From positions 186,001 through 250,000 of the forward strand of contig NZ_MRAV01000001.1 of assembly GCF_002752355.1 (NCBI RefSeq): a stretch of DNA of 64,000 nt, given 5' to 3'. Origin of the DNA: Leucobacter sp. OLIS6. GTDB lineage: Bacteria; Actinomycetota; Actinomycetes; Actinomycetales; Microbacteriaceae. Below are positions 1 through 9,971 of this stretch, piece by piece. The notes below the pieces were generated by a model. The model saw only the letters and a list, made by a program, of their open reading frames with translations, did no database searches and was not told the origin of the DNA. Made by a program: the position numbers and the translations under genes. Within the stretch, counting starts at the first letter, position 1. Each line of letters begins with the position of its first letter.

Positions 1-2184
1 GAGCAGGTTCACGACGACGCGCTGCAGCAGCACGGGATCCGCGAGCACCTGCGGCGCGTCCGGGTCCAGATCCAGCTCGACGTCGGACGGGCCGAGTCCG
101 AGCTCGTCGAGCGCGGGCGCGATCACGTCGACCGGGTCGACGGGGATCGGCGCGATGGCGAGCACCCCGGCCTGTAAACGGCTGACGTCGAGCAGATCGG
201 TCACGAGCGCGGCGAGCGATCCGAGGCTCTCGTCGGCGGTCTCGAGCAGTTCGGCGCGATCCTCGGGGCTCAGCGCCGACCCCGCTGCGCGGAGTCCGCC
301 GACGGCGGCCGTCGCCGCGGCCAGGGGCCGGCGCAGATCGTGGCTGAGCGCCGAGAGCAGGGCGCCCCGCACGCGGTCGGACGCGGCGATCGGGGCGATC
401 TCGCTCGCGACCTCGGTGAGCTCGCGCACCTCGAGCGCGGCCTCGAGCTGCGCCGCGAGCACGGTCAGGAGCCGGTGCTCCGAGGCGGCGGGCTCGGGGC
501 CGTCGAGCTCGAAGCGAGCGGTCGGACCGACGGGCAGGCTGACGGTCGCGGGGCCGGCGACCGGGATCCCGGAGGACGCGATGAGCACGTCTCCGTCGCG
601 CAGCTGCGCACCCGTCCGGGCGAACGCCTCGCGCGCGCGATCCACGATCGCCTGCACCGCGTCCTGCCCCCGGATCACGCTGCCGGCGACGGTCTGGATC
701 AGCTCGGACTCTGCAGCGGATCGGCGTGCGGCGCGGCTGCGCCGTGCGGCACGGTCGACGACGATGCTGACGAGCACCGCGATGATCACGTAGAGCAGCA
801 GCGCGAGCATGTGCAGCGGGTCGGCGATCGACACGGTGTAGAGCGGCCGGATGAAGAAGTAGTCGAGCGTGAGGCCCGAGAGCACGGCGGCGAACAGGGC
901 GGGCCAGATGCCGCCGACGATCGCGACCACGACTACGAGCAGCTGGTAGCTGAGCACGTCGCTCGTGATCGACTCGGGGCTGCGGGTGAGGCTCAGCGCC
1001 CAGGTGAGCAGGGGTCCTCCGGTGAGCGCGACGACGAGGCCTGCGATCCGCCGTTTCGCGGTGAGCGCCCCGCCTCGGCGGGGGAGCGCGCGGCGGCGGC
1101 CCGCCGCGGCGTGCGTGACGATGTGCACGTCGATGTCGCCGGACTCGCGGATCACGGTCGCGCCGATCCCGGGGCCGGTGAGTGCCGCGGAGAGGCGCCC
1201 GCGCCGGCTGACCCCGACGACGAGCTGCGTGGCGTTCACCGAGCGGGCGAAGTCGACGAGCGCCGTCGGCACGTCGTCGCCGACGACCTGGTGGTAGGTG
1301 CCGCCCAGCTGCTCGGCGAGTGCGCGCAGCTGCACGAGCTCGCCCGGCCGGGACCCTGCGAGGCCGTCCTGCGTCGTGACGTGCACGGCGATCAGCTCGC
1401 CGCCGGACGAGCGGGCCGCGATCCGGGCGCCGCGCCGCAGCAGGGTCTCGCCCTCCGGCCCGCCGGTGAGGGTGACGACCACGCGCTCGCGGGTCTCCCA
1501 GGTGCGCTCGATCCCGTGCTGCGCGCGGTAGTCGCGCAGGGCCTGGTCGACCTCGTCGGCGAGCCAGAGCAGCGCGAGCTCGCGCAGCGCGGTGAGGTTG
1601 CCGAGTCGGAAGTAGTTCGACAGGGCCGCGTCGATGCGCTCGGCTGGGTACACGAGGCCGCCCGAGAGCCGGTCTCGCAGCGCCTGCGGGGCGAGGTCGA
1701 CCACCTCGACCTGGTGGGCGCCGCGCAGGATCTCGTCGGGGATCGTCTCGCGCTGCGCCGCTCCGGTGATCTGCTCGACCACGTCGGTGAGGGAGGCGAT
1801 GTGTTGGATGTTGACCGTCGAGATCACGTCGACGCCCGCGTCGAGCAGTTCGGCGACGTCCTCCCACCGCTTCGCGTTGCGGGACCCGGGGGCGTTCGTG
1901 TGCGCGAGCTCATCGACGAGCGCGACGTCGGGCCGGCGCTCGATCACGGCGTCGAGGTCCATCTCGGACAGGGAGACCCCGCGGTGCTCGACCTGGCGCA
2001 GCGGTGCGCGGGGCAGTCCCGCCGTCATGCGCGCCGTCGCCGCGCGACCGTGGGTCTCGACCACGGCGATCACGACGTCGCGGCCCTCCGCCGAGAGCCT
2101 GACGCCCTCCTCGAGCATGGCGTACGTCTTGCCGACGCCGGGGGCGGCGCCGAGGAGCACGCGGAGCCGTCCCCGTCCGGTCAT
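1..2184 (-). CDS. kdpD: Osmosensitive K+ channel sensor histidine kinase KdpD (3' end cut by window edge)
   Basis: Membrane sensor kinase that controls the kdp operon in response to K+ limitation; its partner KdpE probably lies just beyond position 1. The 728 visible codons show the full sensor half. At the N-terminus is a KdpD domain with a Walker A motif (GAAPGVGKT, about residue 12). A universal-stress-like domain follows, then four closely spaced hydrophobic helices (DUF4118 region, near 800-1050). The dimerisation helix carries the phospho-acceptor box SALSHDLRRP, and the reading frame runs off the window inside the ATPase domain. The ATG at 2184 follows an AAGGGA ribosome site and lies 4 nt after the kdpC stop, so it is co-transcribed with kdpABC. 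Confidence 0.95.
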   Translation of the reverse strand, partial: MTGRGRLRVLLGAAPGVGKTYAMLEEGVRLSAEGRDVVIAVVETHGRAATARMTAGLPRAPLRQVEHRGVSLSEMDLDAVIERRPDVALVDELAHTNAPGSRNAKRWEDVAELLDAGVDVISTVNIQHIASLTDVVEQITGAAQRETIPDEILRGAHQVEVVDLAPQALRDRLSGGLVYPAERIDAALSNYFRLGNLTALRELALLWLADEVDQALRDYRAQHGIERTWETRERVVVTLTGGPEGETLLRRGARIAARSSGGELIAVHVTTQDGLAGSRPGELVQLRALAEQLGGTYHQVVGDDVPTALVDFARSVNATQLVVGVSRRGRLSAALTGPGIGATVIRESGDIDVHIVTHAAAGRRRALPRRGGALTAKRRIAGLVVALTGGPLLTWALSLTRSPESITSDVLSYQLLVVVVAIVGGIWPALFAAVLSGLTLDYFFIRPLYTVSIADPLHMLALLLYVIIAVLVSIVVDRAARRSRAARRSAAESELIQTVAGSVIRGQDAVQAIVDRAREAFARTGAQLRDGDVLIASSGIPVAGPATVSLPVGPTARFELDGPEPAASEHRLLTVLAAQLEAALEVRELTEVASEIAPIAASDRVRGALLSALSHDLRRPLAAATAAVGGLRAAGSALSPEDRAELLETADESLGSLAALVTDLLDVSRLQAGVLAIAPIPVDPVDVIAPALDELGLGPSDVELDLDPDAPQVLADPVLLQRVVVNLL

Positions 2185-2188
2185 GCTG

Positions 2189-2803
2189 CTATCCCTTCGC
2201 CGAATCCAACGCTAGGTTCAGCGTGAGCACGTCGACCACAGGCTCGCCGATGAAACCGAGCGCGCGGCCCTCGGTGTGCGCGGCGACGAGGGCGCGGACG
2301 CGATCCGCGGAGAGGCCCCGCTCCCGGGCGACGCGTTCCACCTGGATCGCGGCGTACGCGGGGCTGATCTGCGGATCGAGGCCGGAGGCCGATGCCGTGA
2401 CGGCATCGGCCGGAACCGCGCGCTCGGCGACCCCGTTGAACGCGGCGATCCGCGCCTTGCGCTCGCGGATCGCCGCGACGAGGTCGGGGTTCGACGGACC
2501 GAGGTTCGAACCCGACGACGCTCGGCCGTCGTAGCCGTCGCCCGCGGCCGAGGGGCGGGGCTGGAAGTACCGCGGCAGCGGCGCGCCCGTCGGGTCCGAG
2601 AAGGACTGCGCGACGAGGGCCGAGCCGACGACCCTGCCGCCGACGTCGCGCACGAGCGAGCCGTTCGCCTGCGCGGGCAGCGCGATCTGGCCGATGCCGG
2701 TGACGACGAGCGGGTAGGCGACGCCGAGCACGAGCGTGCAGACCAGCATGGCCCGGATCGCGACCCAGGCCGTGCGGCCCGCGGTGCGGGATGAGACGTT
2801 CAT
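2189..2803 (-). CDS. kdpC: K+-transporting ATPase subunit KdpC
   Basis: KdpC stabilises the KdpFABC complex and helps ATP binding by KdpB. The 204-residue protein has one N-terminal membrane helix (about residues 13-35), then a soluble domain with the family signatures YFQPRPSAAG, SNLGPSNPDL and the C-terminal LNLALD. Length is normal for the family. It starts 31 nt after kdpB ends and precedes kdpD by 4 nt. Confidence 0.96.
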   Translation of the reverse strand: MNVSSRTAGRTAWVAIRAMLVCTLVLGVAYPLVVTGIGQIALPAQANGSLVRDVGGRVVGSALVAQSFSDPTGAPLPRYFQPRPSAAGDGYDGRASSGSNLGPSNPDLVAAIRERKARIAAFNGVAERAVPADAVTASASGLDPQISPAYAAIQVERVARERGLSADRVRALVAAHTEGRALGFIGEPVVDVLTLNLALDSAKG

Positions 2804-2834
2804 TCGATGGCTCCTAGTACGAGGGGGTTCGGGA

Positions 2835-4982
2835 TCAGAATCCGGGGATCAGGCGGACGACGAGGTCGATCAGCCAGATCCCGATGAAGGGCGCGACCAC
2901 GCCGCCGAGACCGTAGATCAGCAGGTTGCGGCCGAGCGTCTGCGAGGCGCTGAGCGGTCGGTATCGCACGCCCCGGAGCGCGAGCGGCACGAGCAGCACG
3001 ATCACGATCGCGTTGAACACGATCGCCGAGAGCACCGCCGAAGCGGGGGAGTGCAGGCCCATGAGGTTCAGCGCGGAGAGGCCGGGGAACACCCCCATGA
3101 ACATCGCGGGCACGATCGCGAAGTACTTCGCGACGTCGTTCGCGATCGAGAAGGTGGTGAGCGCGCCGCGCGTGATGAGCAGCTGCTTGCCGATGCGGAC
3201 GATGTCGATGAGCTTCGTCGGGTCGGAGTCGAGGTCGACCATGTTGCCGGCCTCCTTCGCGGCCGAGGTGCCCGAGTTCATCGCGACGCCCACGTCCGCC
3301 TGCGCGAGCGCGGGGGCGTCGTTCGTGCCGTCGCCCGTCATCGCCACCATGCGGCCGCCGGCCTGCTCCTTCCGGATGTACGCGAGCTTGTCCTCCGGCG
3401 TGGCCTCGGCGATGAAGTCGTCGACACCGGCCTCGCGGGCGATGGCGGCGGCGGTAAGCGGGTTGTCGCCCGTCACCATGACCGTGCGGATGCCCATCGC
3501 TCGGAGCTCGCCGAAGCGCTCGGTGAGGCCCTCCTTCACCACGTCCTTCAGATGGATCACGCCGAGCAGCCGGCTGTCTCCCGAAGCGCCGCGCACCGCC
3601 ACGACGAGCGGGGTGCCGCCGCTGCGCGAGATCCCCTCGACGATTCCGTCGAGCTCGGCGCGCAGCTTGCCGGCCGCTGGCGATCCCTCGGCCTCGAGCC
3701 AGGCCGCGACCGCGCTGCCCGCGCCCTTCCGGATCATGCCGCCGTCGGGCAGGTCGAGCCCCGACATGCGCGTCTGAGCGGTGAAGGGCACGACCTCGCC
3801 GACGCCGTCCGCGTCGGGCCGTTCTCCGGCCCGCTCGGCGAGCTCGACGATCGACTGCCCCTCCGGGGTGGGGTCCGCGAGCGACGACAGGGCCGCGGCG
3901 CGCACGAGCTCCCGCTCGTCGACGCCGCTCAGCGGCACGAACGCCGACGCGCGACGGTTGCCGTAGGTGATGGTGCCGGTCTTGTCGAGCAGCAGCGTCG
4001 TCACGTCGCCCGCGGCCTCGACCGCGCGGCCCGACATGGCGAGCACGTTTCGCTGCACGAGTCGATCCATGCCGGCGATGCCGATCGCCGAGAGCAGCGC
4101 GCCGATGGTCGTCGGGATCAGGCAGACGAGCAGGGCCACGAGCACGGTCAGGCTCACGGGGCTCGCCGCATATGAGGCGATCGGGTTCAGCGTCAGCACG
4201 ACCACCACGAAGATGATCGACAGTGCCGCGAGCAGGATCGACAGCGCGATCTCGTTGGGGGTGCGCTGGCGGGAGGCACCCTCGACGAGGGCGATCATCC
4301 GGTCGACGAAGGTCTCGCCCGGCTTCGACGTGATGCGCACTACGATCCGGTCGGACAGCACCCGCGTGCCGCCCGTGACCGCGCTGCGGTCGCCGCCGGA
4401 TTCGCGGATCACGGGAGCGGACTCGCCGGTGATCGCGGACTCGTCGACCGATGCGATGCCGTGGACCACGTCGCCGTCGCCCGGGATCAGCTCGCCCGCG
4501 GTCACGATCACCGCGTCGCCGAGCCGCAGTTCCGCAGAGGGGATCTCCGCAGTCGCCGCACGCTCGGCGCCGGGATCGGCGTCGGCGTCGTACTGCTCGA
4601 CGCGGTGCGCGACCGTGCTGGTGCGCGTACGCCGCAGGGTCTCGGCCTGCGCCTTGCCGCGCCCCTCGGCGATCGACTCGGCGAGGTTCGCGAAGAGCAC
4701 GGTCAGCCAGAGCCAGATCGCGATCGCCCAGGTGAACGGCGCGGGCACCGCGCTGCCGCCCGACGCCGCGGGTCCGCCGAGGAACGGCTCGGCGACGGCG
4801 AGAACGGTGGTGAGCGCGGCCCCCAGCCAGACGACGAACATGACGGGGTTGCGCCACTGCTGGCGCGGATCCAGCTTGCGCACCGCGCCGGGGAGCGCCG
4901 CCCGGAACTGGGCGGCCGAGAGGCCCGAGCGCGTGCGCCGCACGGCGACGGCCTCCGGGACCTGCTGTGTGGAAACGGACAT
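2835..4982 (-). CDS. kdpB: K+-transporting P-type ATPase catalytic subunit KdpB
   Basis: Catalytic P-type ATPase of the KdpFABC K+ uptake complex in the plasma membrane. The 715-residue sequence has all hallmarks: the actuator TGES loop (near residue 190), the phosphorylation loop DKTGT (near 337), and the hinge motif [20 protein letters not shown]. Membrane helices lie at about 45-110, 245-300 and the C-terminus. The ATG at 4982 is only 2 nt from the kdpA stop, indicating tight translational coupling. Confidence 0.98.
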   Translation of the reverse strand: MSVSTQQVPEAVAVRRTRSGLSAAQFRAALPGAVRKLDPRQQWRNPVMFVVWLGAALTTVLAVAEPFLGGPAASGGSAVPAPFTWAIAIWLWLTVLFANLAESIAEGRGKAQAETLRRTRTSTVAHRVEQYDADADPGAERAATAEIPSAELRLGDAVIVTAGELIPGDGDVVHGIASVDESAITGESAPVIRESGGDRSAVTGGTRVLSDRIVVRITSKPGETFVDRMIALVEGASRQRTPNEIALSILLAALSIIFVVVVLTLNPIASYAASPVSLTVLVALLVCLIPTTIGALLSAIGIAGMDRLVQRNVLAMSGRAVEAAGDVTTLLLDKTGTITYGNRRASAFVPLSGVDERELVRAAALSSLADPTPEGQSIVELAERAGERPDADGVGEVVPFTAQTRMSGLDLPDGGMIRKGAGSAVAAWLEAEGSPAAGKLRAELDGIVEGISRSGGTPLVVAVRGASGDSRLLGVIHLKDVVKEGLTERFGELRAMGIRTVMVTGDNPLTAAAIAREAGVDDFIAEATPEDKLAYIRKEQAGGRMVAMTGDGTNDAPALAQADVGVAMNSGTSAAKEAGNMVDLDSDPTKLIDIVRIGKQLLITRGALTTFSIANDVAKYFAIVPAMFMGVFPGLSALNLMGLHSPASAVLSAIVFNAIVIVLLVPLALRGVRYRPLSASQTLGRNLLIYGLGGVVAPFIGIWLIDLVVRLIPGF

Positions 4983-4984
4983 GG

Positions 4985-6658
4985 CTATCGAAGCCCTTCT
5001 GCCAGGGGACCCAGCGTGAGAACGGGGAAGAACGTGAGGGCCGTGACGAGCACGGTGACGGAGGCGAGCATGCCCACGAACAGCGGGCGGTGCGTCGGCA
5101 GGGTGCCCGCGGTCGCGGGGATCCGATCCTGAGACGCGAACGAGCCGGCCAGCGCGAGCACGAGCGCGATCGGGATGAACCGGCCGAGCAGGATCGCGGT
5201 GCCGAGCGCCCAGTCGAGCCAGGGCGTGCTCGCCGTCAGCCCGGCGAACGCCGAACCGTTGTTGTTCGCGGCCGAGGTGAAGGCGTAGAGCACTTCAGAG
5301 GTGCCGTGCACGCCGTGGTTCAGGATCGACGTGCCGGTGACGCTGTCGCGCACGCCGGGGATCGCGAAGCTCAGCGCCGTGCCGACGAGCACGAGCGTCG
5401 GCGAGACGAGGATGTAGAGGCTCGCGAGCTTGATCTCGCGCGGCCCGATCTTCTTCCCGAGGTACTCGGGCGTGCGGCCGATCAGCAGACCGGCCACGAA
5501 CACCGCGATGATCGCGAGCACCAGGATCCCGTAGAGGCCCGACCCGACGCCGCCGGGCGAGACCTCGCCGAGCATCATGTTCAGCATCGGCAGCATGCCG
5601 CCGAGCGCCGTGTACGAGTCGTGCATCGAGTTCACCGCGCCGGTCGAGGTACCCGTGCTGGTCGTCGCGAACAGCGTGGATCCGATGATCCCGAAACGCT
5701 GCTCCTTGCCCTCCACCGCGCCGCCCGCCAGCTGCGGGGCGGGGCCGCTGCCGCCGGCCTCGAGCATCAGCAGGATCGCGAAGGACGCCGTGAAGAGCAG
5801 CGCCATGACCGCGAGCACCGCGTTGCCCTGGCGGGTATCGCCCACCATGCGTCCGAAGGTTCGGGTCAGCGCGAACGGAATCATCAGCATGAGCACGATC
5901 TCGAACAGGTTGGTCCACCCGGTCGGGTTCTCGAACGGGTGCGCCGAGTTTGCGTTGAAGAAGCCGCCGCCGTTGGTGCCGAGCAGCTTGATCGCCTCCT
6001 GCGACGCGACCGGACCGCCGGGGATGCTCTGCGTGGCGCCGGCGAGCGTGCGCACCTCGGTGAAGCCCGCGAAGTTCTGGATCACGCCGCCGACGAGCAG
6101 CACGAGGGCCGCGACGAAGGCGATGGGCAGCAGCACGCGCACGAGGCCGCGCACGAGGTCGACCCAGAAGTTGCCGATCGTGCCGCCGCGGCGGGCCGCG
6201 AGGCCGCGCACCAGCGCAATCGCGACCGCCATGCCGACGGCCGCAGACGTGAAGTTCTGCACGGCCAGGCCGGCCATCTGCACGGCGTAGCCGAGCGTGC
6301 TCTCGGGAGCGTAGGACTGCCAGTTCGTGTTGCCGACGAACGACGCGGCCGTGTTGAACGCGAGGTGCTCGGACGGCGCCGGCAGACCGAGCGCCTGCGG
6401 GAGCAGCGGCTGCAACCGCTGCATGCCGTAGAGCAGCAGCAGGCCGACGAGCGAGAACAGCAGCACGCTGCGCAGGTACGCCTGCCAGGTCTGCTCGGAG
6501 CGGGAATCGACCCCGAGCAGCCGGTAGGCCCCGCGCTCGACGCGCCAGTCCTTCCGCGAGGTGTAGACCCAGGCGAGATAGTCGCCCAGGGGGCGCACGA
6601 GCGCGCCGACGACGAGCGCGACCGTGGCGAACGAGAGGAGCGCGAACCACCAGGTCAT
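4985..6658 (-). CDS. kdpA: K+-transporting ATPase K+-binding subunit KdpA
   Basis: Channel-like subunit that binds and translocates K+. It has 557 residues and about ten membrane helices. Selectivity-filter-type segments such as [20 protein letters not shown] and [12 protein letters not shown] match the KdpA pore loops. The start codon overlaps the kdpF stop in an ATGA tetranucleotide (6655-6658 region). It is the first large gene of the operon. Confidence 0.98.
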   Translation of the reverse strand: MTWWFALLSFATVALVVGALVRPLGDYLAWVYTSRKDWRVERGAYRLLGVDSRSEQTWQAYLRSVLLFSLVGLLLLYGMQRLQPLLPQALGLPAPSEHLAFNTAASFVGNTNWQSYAPESTLGYAVQMAGLAVQNFTSAAVGMAVAIALVRGLAARRGGTIGNFWVDLVRGLVRVLLPIAFVAALVLLVGGVIQNFAGFTEVRTLAGATQSIPGGPVASQEAIKLLGTNGGGFFNANSAHPFENPTGWTNLFEIVLMLMIPFALTRTFGRMVGDTRQGNAVLAVMALLFTASFAILLMLEAGGSGPAPQLAGGAVEGKEQRFGIIGSTLFATTSTGTSTGAVNSMHDSYTALGGMLPMLNMMLGEVSPGGVGSGLYGILVLAIIAVFVAGLLIGRTPEYLGKKIGPREIKLASLYILVSPTLVLVGTALSFAIPGVRDSVTGTSILNHGVHGTSEVLYAFTSAANNNGSAFAGLTASTPWLDWALGTAILLGRFIPIALVLALAGSFASQDRIPATAGTLPTHRPLFVGMLASVTVLVTALTFFPVLTLGPLAEGLR

Positions 6659-6744
6659 CAGAAACGCTCCGGCTTCACGAGCGCGACCACGAGCATCACG
6701 AGGATCGCGATGCCGAGGATCGCGCCGACGATCTCGAAGACCAT
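6658..6744 (-). CDS. kdpF: KdpF, 28-residue accessory membrane peptide
   Basis: Single-helix peptide that stabilises the KdpFABC complex. It starts MVFEIVGAI, is hydrophobic through the middle, and ends ALVKPERF; the PERF-type tail and position directly before kdpA are typical of KdpF. Its TGA overlaps the kdpA ATG, and its own ATG overlaps the stop of a second micro-ORF upstream (ATGA at both junctions). It is too short for ordinary ORF calling. Confidence 0.9.
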   Translation of the reverse strand: MVFEIVGAILGIAILVMLVVALVKPERF

Positions 6745-6827
6745 CACAGCTTCTCCACCGCCTTCCCGATCAGACCGACGAGCGCGAAGATCGCGATCGC
6801 ACCGAGCACGGTGACGACATCAAGCAC
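6744..6827 (-). CDS. 27-residue membrane micro-peptide at the head of the kdp operon
   Basis: A GTG start at 6827 is preceded by a GGGAG ribosome site with a 6-nt spacer. It opens a 27-residue frame starting [16 protein letters not shown] and ending [10 protein letters not shown]: one hydrophobic helix followed by a basic/acidic tail. Its TGA overlaps the kdpF ATG, so it is translationally coupled to the operon. I cannot assign a named family. A role as an extra Kdp accessory or leader peptide is inferred from position only. The clean RBS and coupling make it unlikely to be chance. Confidence 0.7.
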   Translation of the reverse strand: MLDVVTVLGAIAIFALVGLIGKAVEKL

Positions 6828-6950
6828 GAGAGACTCCCAGTTGGTGAGGATCGCGGCCCCGGGACGGGGACCGCGCACCGGGCTGCGGCAGCAGGCCTGC
6901 GACCGGTGCGAAGCTCATGCAACACCCGTCCGCGGGCTCCGGTTGGCGTC

Positions 6951-7000
6951 CTCACGGAATCCATACGGGCCGGGGACCAGCGCATACGGATTCCATACGG
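6951..7000. promoter_or_regulatory. 11-bp-phased CATACGG direct repeats between kdp and a lipoprotein gene
   Basis: CATACGG occurs at 6962, 6983 and 6994, and a 5/7 match (CTCACGG) at 6951. The two pairs 6951/6962 and 6983/6994 each have 7-bp half-sites with a 4-bp spacer; the pairs are 21 bp apart at their inner copies, two helical turns. This 7-4-7 layout is what OmpR-family response regulators bind, and KdpE belongs to that family. The sites lie 124-173 bp upstream of the first kdp ORF and 67-116 bp upstream of the divergent gene. Operator function is inferred. Confidence 0.55.
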
Positions 7001-7066
7001 GGATGTGGAGCCCTCGCGGTTCCCGGGCCCGCGGCGTACCGTGGAAGCCACCGATCGGAGCGGATC

Positions 7067-7717
7067 ATGGCCGGAGCAGCGGGTGCAGCGGGCGCATCGA
7101 GCGCGGAACGGCGGCGTACGAGGGCCGCGCGGTTCGCGGCGACCGTGCTCGCGATCCTCGCAGCGACCGGGTGCGCGCAGGCTCCGGAGGCGCCGGTGCG
7201 GTCGGCGTCCGCGGAACCGAGCCCGGATGCGCCGAGCCCCTCGGGAAGCGCTTCCGTCGGATGCGACGCCGCGCGGCCCGATCCCGAGCCGACCGGGATC
7301 GCCGACCTGATCATCGGCCCGTTGAGCTACGGCGCGGCCGCCGAGGGGATCCGCACCGCGGACGGGCGGCCCGCCGCCCCCGGGCCCGATGGGATCGCCT
7401 TCTACAAGATCGGCACCCGGCTCGCGCTCGGCGCGAGCGCCACCGTCGCGATCGGCGACCCGGCCCGCGCGTACGCCGGGATCCGCACCGAGCAGGGGAG
7501 CGACGGCGGATACTCCTCCGTCTCCTACGAGGCGTGCGCGCCCGGCGACCCGCGGATCACCGGGGACGACGCGCCAGCCCCGGTGGGCGTCTGGTGGGTC
7601 GGCGGCTTCCTGCTGAGGGACCGCGACTCCGCCTGCCTGCCGCTCGAGATCACCGTCGGCGACGACCCGACCGTGCACCGCGTCGATCTCGCGCTGCCGG
7701 CCGGCGCGTGCGGGTGA
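7067..7717 (+). CDS. Putative lipoprotein of unknown function
   Basis: 216-residue secreted protein of unrecognised family. An N-terminal Arg-rich stretch (RRRTRAARF) and hydrophobic helix lead to a probable lipobox ending in Cys36 (AATGC), followed by a Pro/Ser-rich linker. The rest is a compact domain with at least two further Cys residues. The ATG at 7067 is chosen for its GGAG site 6 nt upstream. Divergent from kdp and sharing the CATACGG repeat region, so co-regulation with K+ uptake is possible but unproven. A TACCGT -10-like hexamer is at 7037-7042. Confidence 0.7.
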   Translation: MAGAAGAAGASSAERRRTRAARFAATVLAILAATGCAQAPEAPVRSASAEPSPDAPSPSGSASVGCDAARPDPEPTGIADLIIGPLSYGAAAEGIRTADGRPAAPGPDGIAFYKIGTRLALGASATVAIGDPARAYAGIRTEQGSDGGYSSVSYEACAPGDPRITGDDAPAPVGVWWVGGFLLRDRDSACLPLEITVGDDPTVHRVDLALPAGACG

Positions 7718-7871
7718 GCGCGCGACCGGGCGCTCGGACGGGTGCGCGGGTCCGCTCAGGAACGGTGCGGCCCGCCCGGAATGCGACGCCCGGGCGACGC
7801 GTTGGAACCCGGCGTAGACTCTCCGCGTCGCGCCCGCCGTGCGTGACGCAACCCCGATCCCGAGGAGGCGC

Positions 7872-8501
7872 ATGACGCGCGAATTCCAGAAGCCGATGCT
7901 GCAGCCGAGCGCCACGTTCGACTGGATCATCGGAGCCGACGACCCCGCGACCACGCACCGCCTCGCGCAGGAGACCTCCTGGGCCCTGCTCGATCGTGTG
8001 CGCAGCGTCGCCGACCCCGAGATCGTCGAGCGCGTCGTGCAGCTCGCGAACGGGCGCGGACTCGAGGACGTCGCCGAACTCTGGTCGCACGCGGGCTCCC
8101 ACTCGCTCGCGGGTGTGCTCTGGCGCCTGTACCTGATCCGCCGCATCGCAGCCGGAGACCCCGAGGGCACCGCCGACCTGTTCCGGCGCGGAGCCGCGGC
8201 GGCCGTCACCATCGACCCCGTCGTCGCGGGCGCCGCCGAACCGGTCACCCCCGAATCGATCGCCGCCCTGTGCGACACGATCCTGCGGGGCGTCTTCGCG
8301 GGCGACCTCGCCATCGCGCTCGACCGGGCCGCCGCCTACTGCCGGATCCTCTCGCTCGGCTCCGCAGACCTCGCCGACTCCCGCGATCCCCACGACGACG
8401 CCCACGCCGAGCACCTCACCAAGCGCTCGCTCCGCTACGCGACCCTCGCCGAAGAGCTGCACGCCGGCGCTCGCCGCTGGCGCGACGGCAGCCTCGACTG
8501 A
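7872..8501 (+). CDS. Conserved actinobacterial hypothetical protein
   Basis: 209-residue soluble, mostly helical protein. I recall relatives in Microbacteriaceae but no established function. Features seen: an acidic/alanine-rich helical sequence, no signal peptide, no membrane helix and no recognisable catalytic motif. The start is set by a strong GAGGAGG site just before the ATG at 7872. A TAGACT -10 element at 7815-7820 would give a leader of about 45 nt. Confidence 0.8.
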   Translation: MTREFQKPMLQPSATFDWIIGADDPATTHRLAQETSWALLDRVRSVADPEIVERVVQLANGRGLEDVAELWSHAGSHSLAGVLWRLYLIRRIAAGDPEGTADLFRRGAAAAVTIDPVVAGAAEPVTPESIAALCDTILRGVFAGDLAIALDRAAAYCRILSLGSADLADSRDPHDDAHAEHLTKRSLRYATLAEELHAGARRWRDGSLD

Positions 8502-8530
8502 GCGAGCACGCCCGGGCTGCGCAGCGACTC

Positions 8531-8557
8531 TTGCGCTCAGCGGCGCCGCGTTAGAAT
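8531..8557 (+). promoter_or_regulatory. Promoter of candidate small RNA
   Basis: TTGCGC (8531-8536) and TAGAAT (8552-8557), spacer 15 nt. The expected start site (about 8563-8565) falls exactly at the first base of the closing helix of the RNA below. The -10 element is good; the -35 spacing is short. Confidence 0.5.
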
Positions 8558-8563
8558 GTTCCT

Positions 8564-8680
8564 GCCGGGCCGCAGTAACCCCGGGCTCCAAATTCAGCCG
8601 CTTCGAGCGGCCTTCCGCCGAGAGGCGTTCTGCGGTCCGGTTCTTTCATGCCCGGGGCCGATCCGCCCCGGGCTTTTTCG
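8564..8680 (+). ncRNA. Candidate structured small RNA with intrinsic terminator (novel)
   Basis: No ORF fits here, but the sequence folds well by inspection. An 11-bp closing helix pairs 8565-8575 with 8630-8640, fully complementary with a single G-U. Inside are a GCCGC/GCGGC hairpin (8597-8601 with 8607-8611) and a CGCC-GAGA-GGCG hairpin with a GNRA-type loop (8616-8627), making a three-way junction. A 9-bp GC terminator with five T's follows. The junction strand 8579-8586 (CCCCGGGC) is identical to the terminator's 3' arm (8666-8673), so it could pair with the 5' arm (8650-8657) and block termination. I recognise no known family. It could be a free sRNA or an attenuator. Confidence 0.55.
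8650..8678 (+). terminator. Rho-independent terminator of the small RNA
   Basis: Perfect 9-bp stem (8650-8658 with 8665-8673), 6-nt loop CGATCC, then TTTTT at 8674-8678. Confidence 0.85.
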
Positions 8681-8700
8681 TGTCCGTGCGCGCCCTCGGG

Positions 8701-8833
8701 GAACGGGTCTGCTGACGAGGACCGGGTCGGCTGACGGGGGTCAGATCTGCTGACGCGGACCGGGTCTGTTGACGAGGACCGGGTTTGCTGATGAGGACCG
8801 GGTCTGCTGATGAGGACCGGGTCTGCTTGGGGT
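8701..8833. repeat. Seven tandem 19-bp repeats, left arm of an inverted array
   Basis: Seven contiguous units of exactly 19 bp, consensus GACCGGGTCTGCTGACGAG. Most units differ from it at up to three positions; the third and the last diverge more. No spacers, so not a CRISPR. A 14-bp centre (8834-8847) separates it from a second seven-unit block in inverted orientation. No coding function is evident. Confidence 0.9.
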
Positions 8834-8847
8834 GATCTGAACCGGCG

Positions 8848-8980
8848 CTCGACACCGGAACCGGTCCTCGATAGGAGACCCGACCCCGGTCAGCGGGACC
8901 GGTTGTCGATACCGGAACCGGTCCTCGACACCGGGACCGGCTCTCGGCAGAGGAGGGCACTCTCGGCATCGGCTGTCGGG
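8848..8980. repeat. Seven tandem 19-bp repeats, inverted right arm
   Basis: Seven further 19-bp units beginning CTCGACACCGGAACCGGTC. The reverse complement of the left-arm consensus matches this first unit at 15 of 19 positions, so the two blocks are the same repeat in opposite orientation. Later units are more degenerate. The last unit merges into an 8-bp microsatellite. Confidence 0.8.
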
Positions 8981-9020
8981 CTGTCGGGCTGTCGGGCCGG
9001 CGGGCCGGCGGGCCGACGGG
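8973..9020. repeat. 8-bp tandem repeat (six units)
   Basis: CTGTCGGG three times, CCGGCGGG twice, then CCGACGGG, contiguous. It continues the array above toward the pstB terminator. The rest of the gap up to 9101 is C-rich with nothing else recognisable. Confidence 0.85.
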
Positions 9021-9101
9021 CCTCGTGCCAAACCCCGACCCCGACCCCCGAACCCCCCCCGACCTCGAGACACCGACTGCCGGGCCCCAACCCCGAAAAC
9101 G

Positions 9102-9140
9102 CGGATGGGCTCCTCCGCGAGAAGCGGAGGAGCCCATCCG
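9102..9140 (-). terminator. Terminator of the pst operon
   Basis: Perfect 17-bp stem (9102-9118 with 9124-9140), loop GAGAA, followed on the minus strand by a TTTT run. It lies 18 nt beyond the pstB stop. Confidence 0.8.
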
Positions 9141-9158
9141 TGAGCGGGGAGCGGCTGC

Positions 9159-9938
<780 letters not shown>

Positions 9939-9971
9939 TGGGTGGGTTTCCTTCGGTTCGTAAGATTCGGG

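Noticed and set aside
8701..8833. Possible CRISPR array
   Set aside because: Units are contiguous with no spacers, and no cas genes are nearby.
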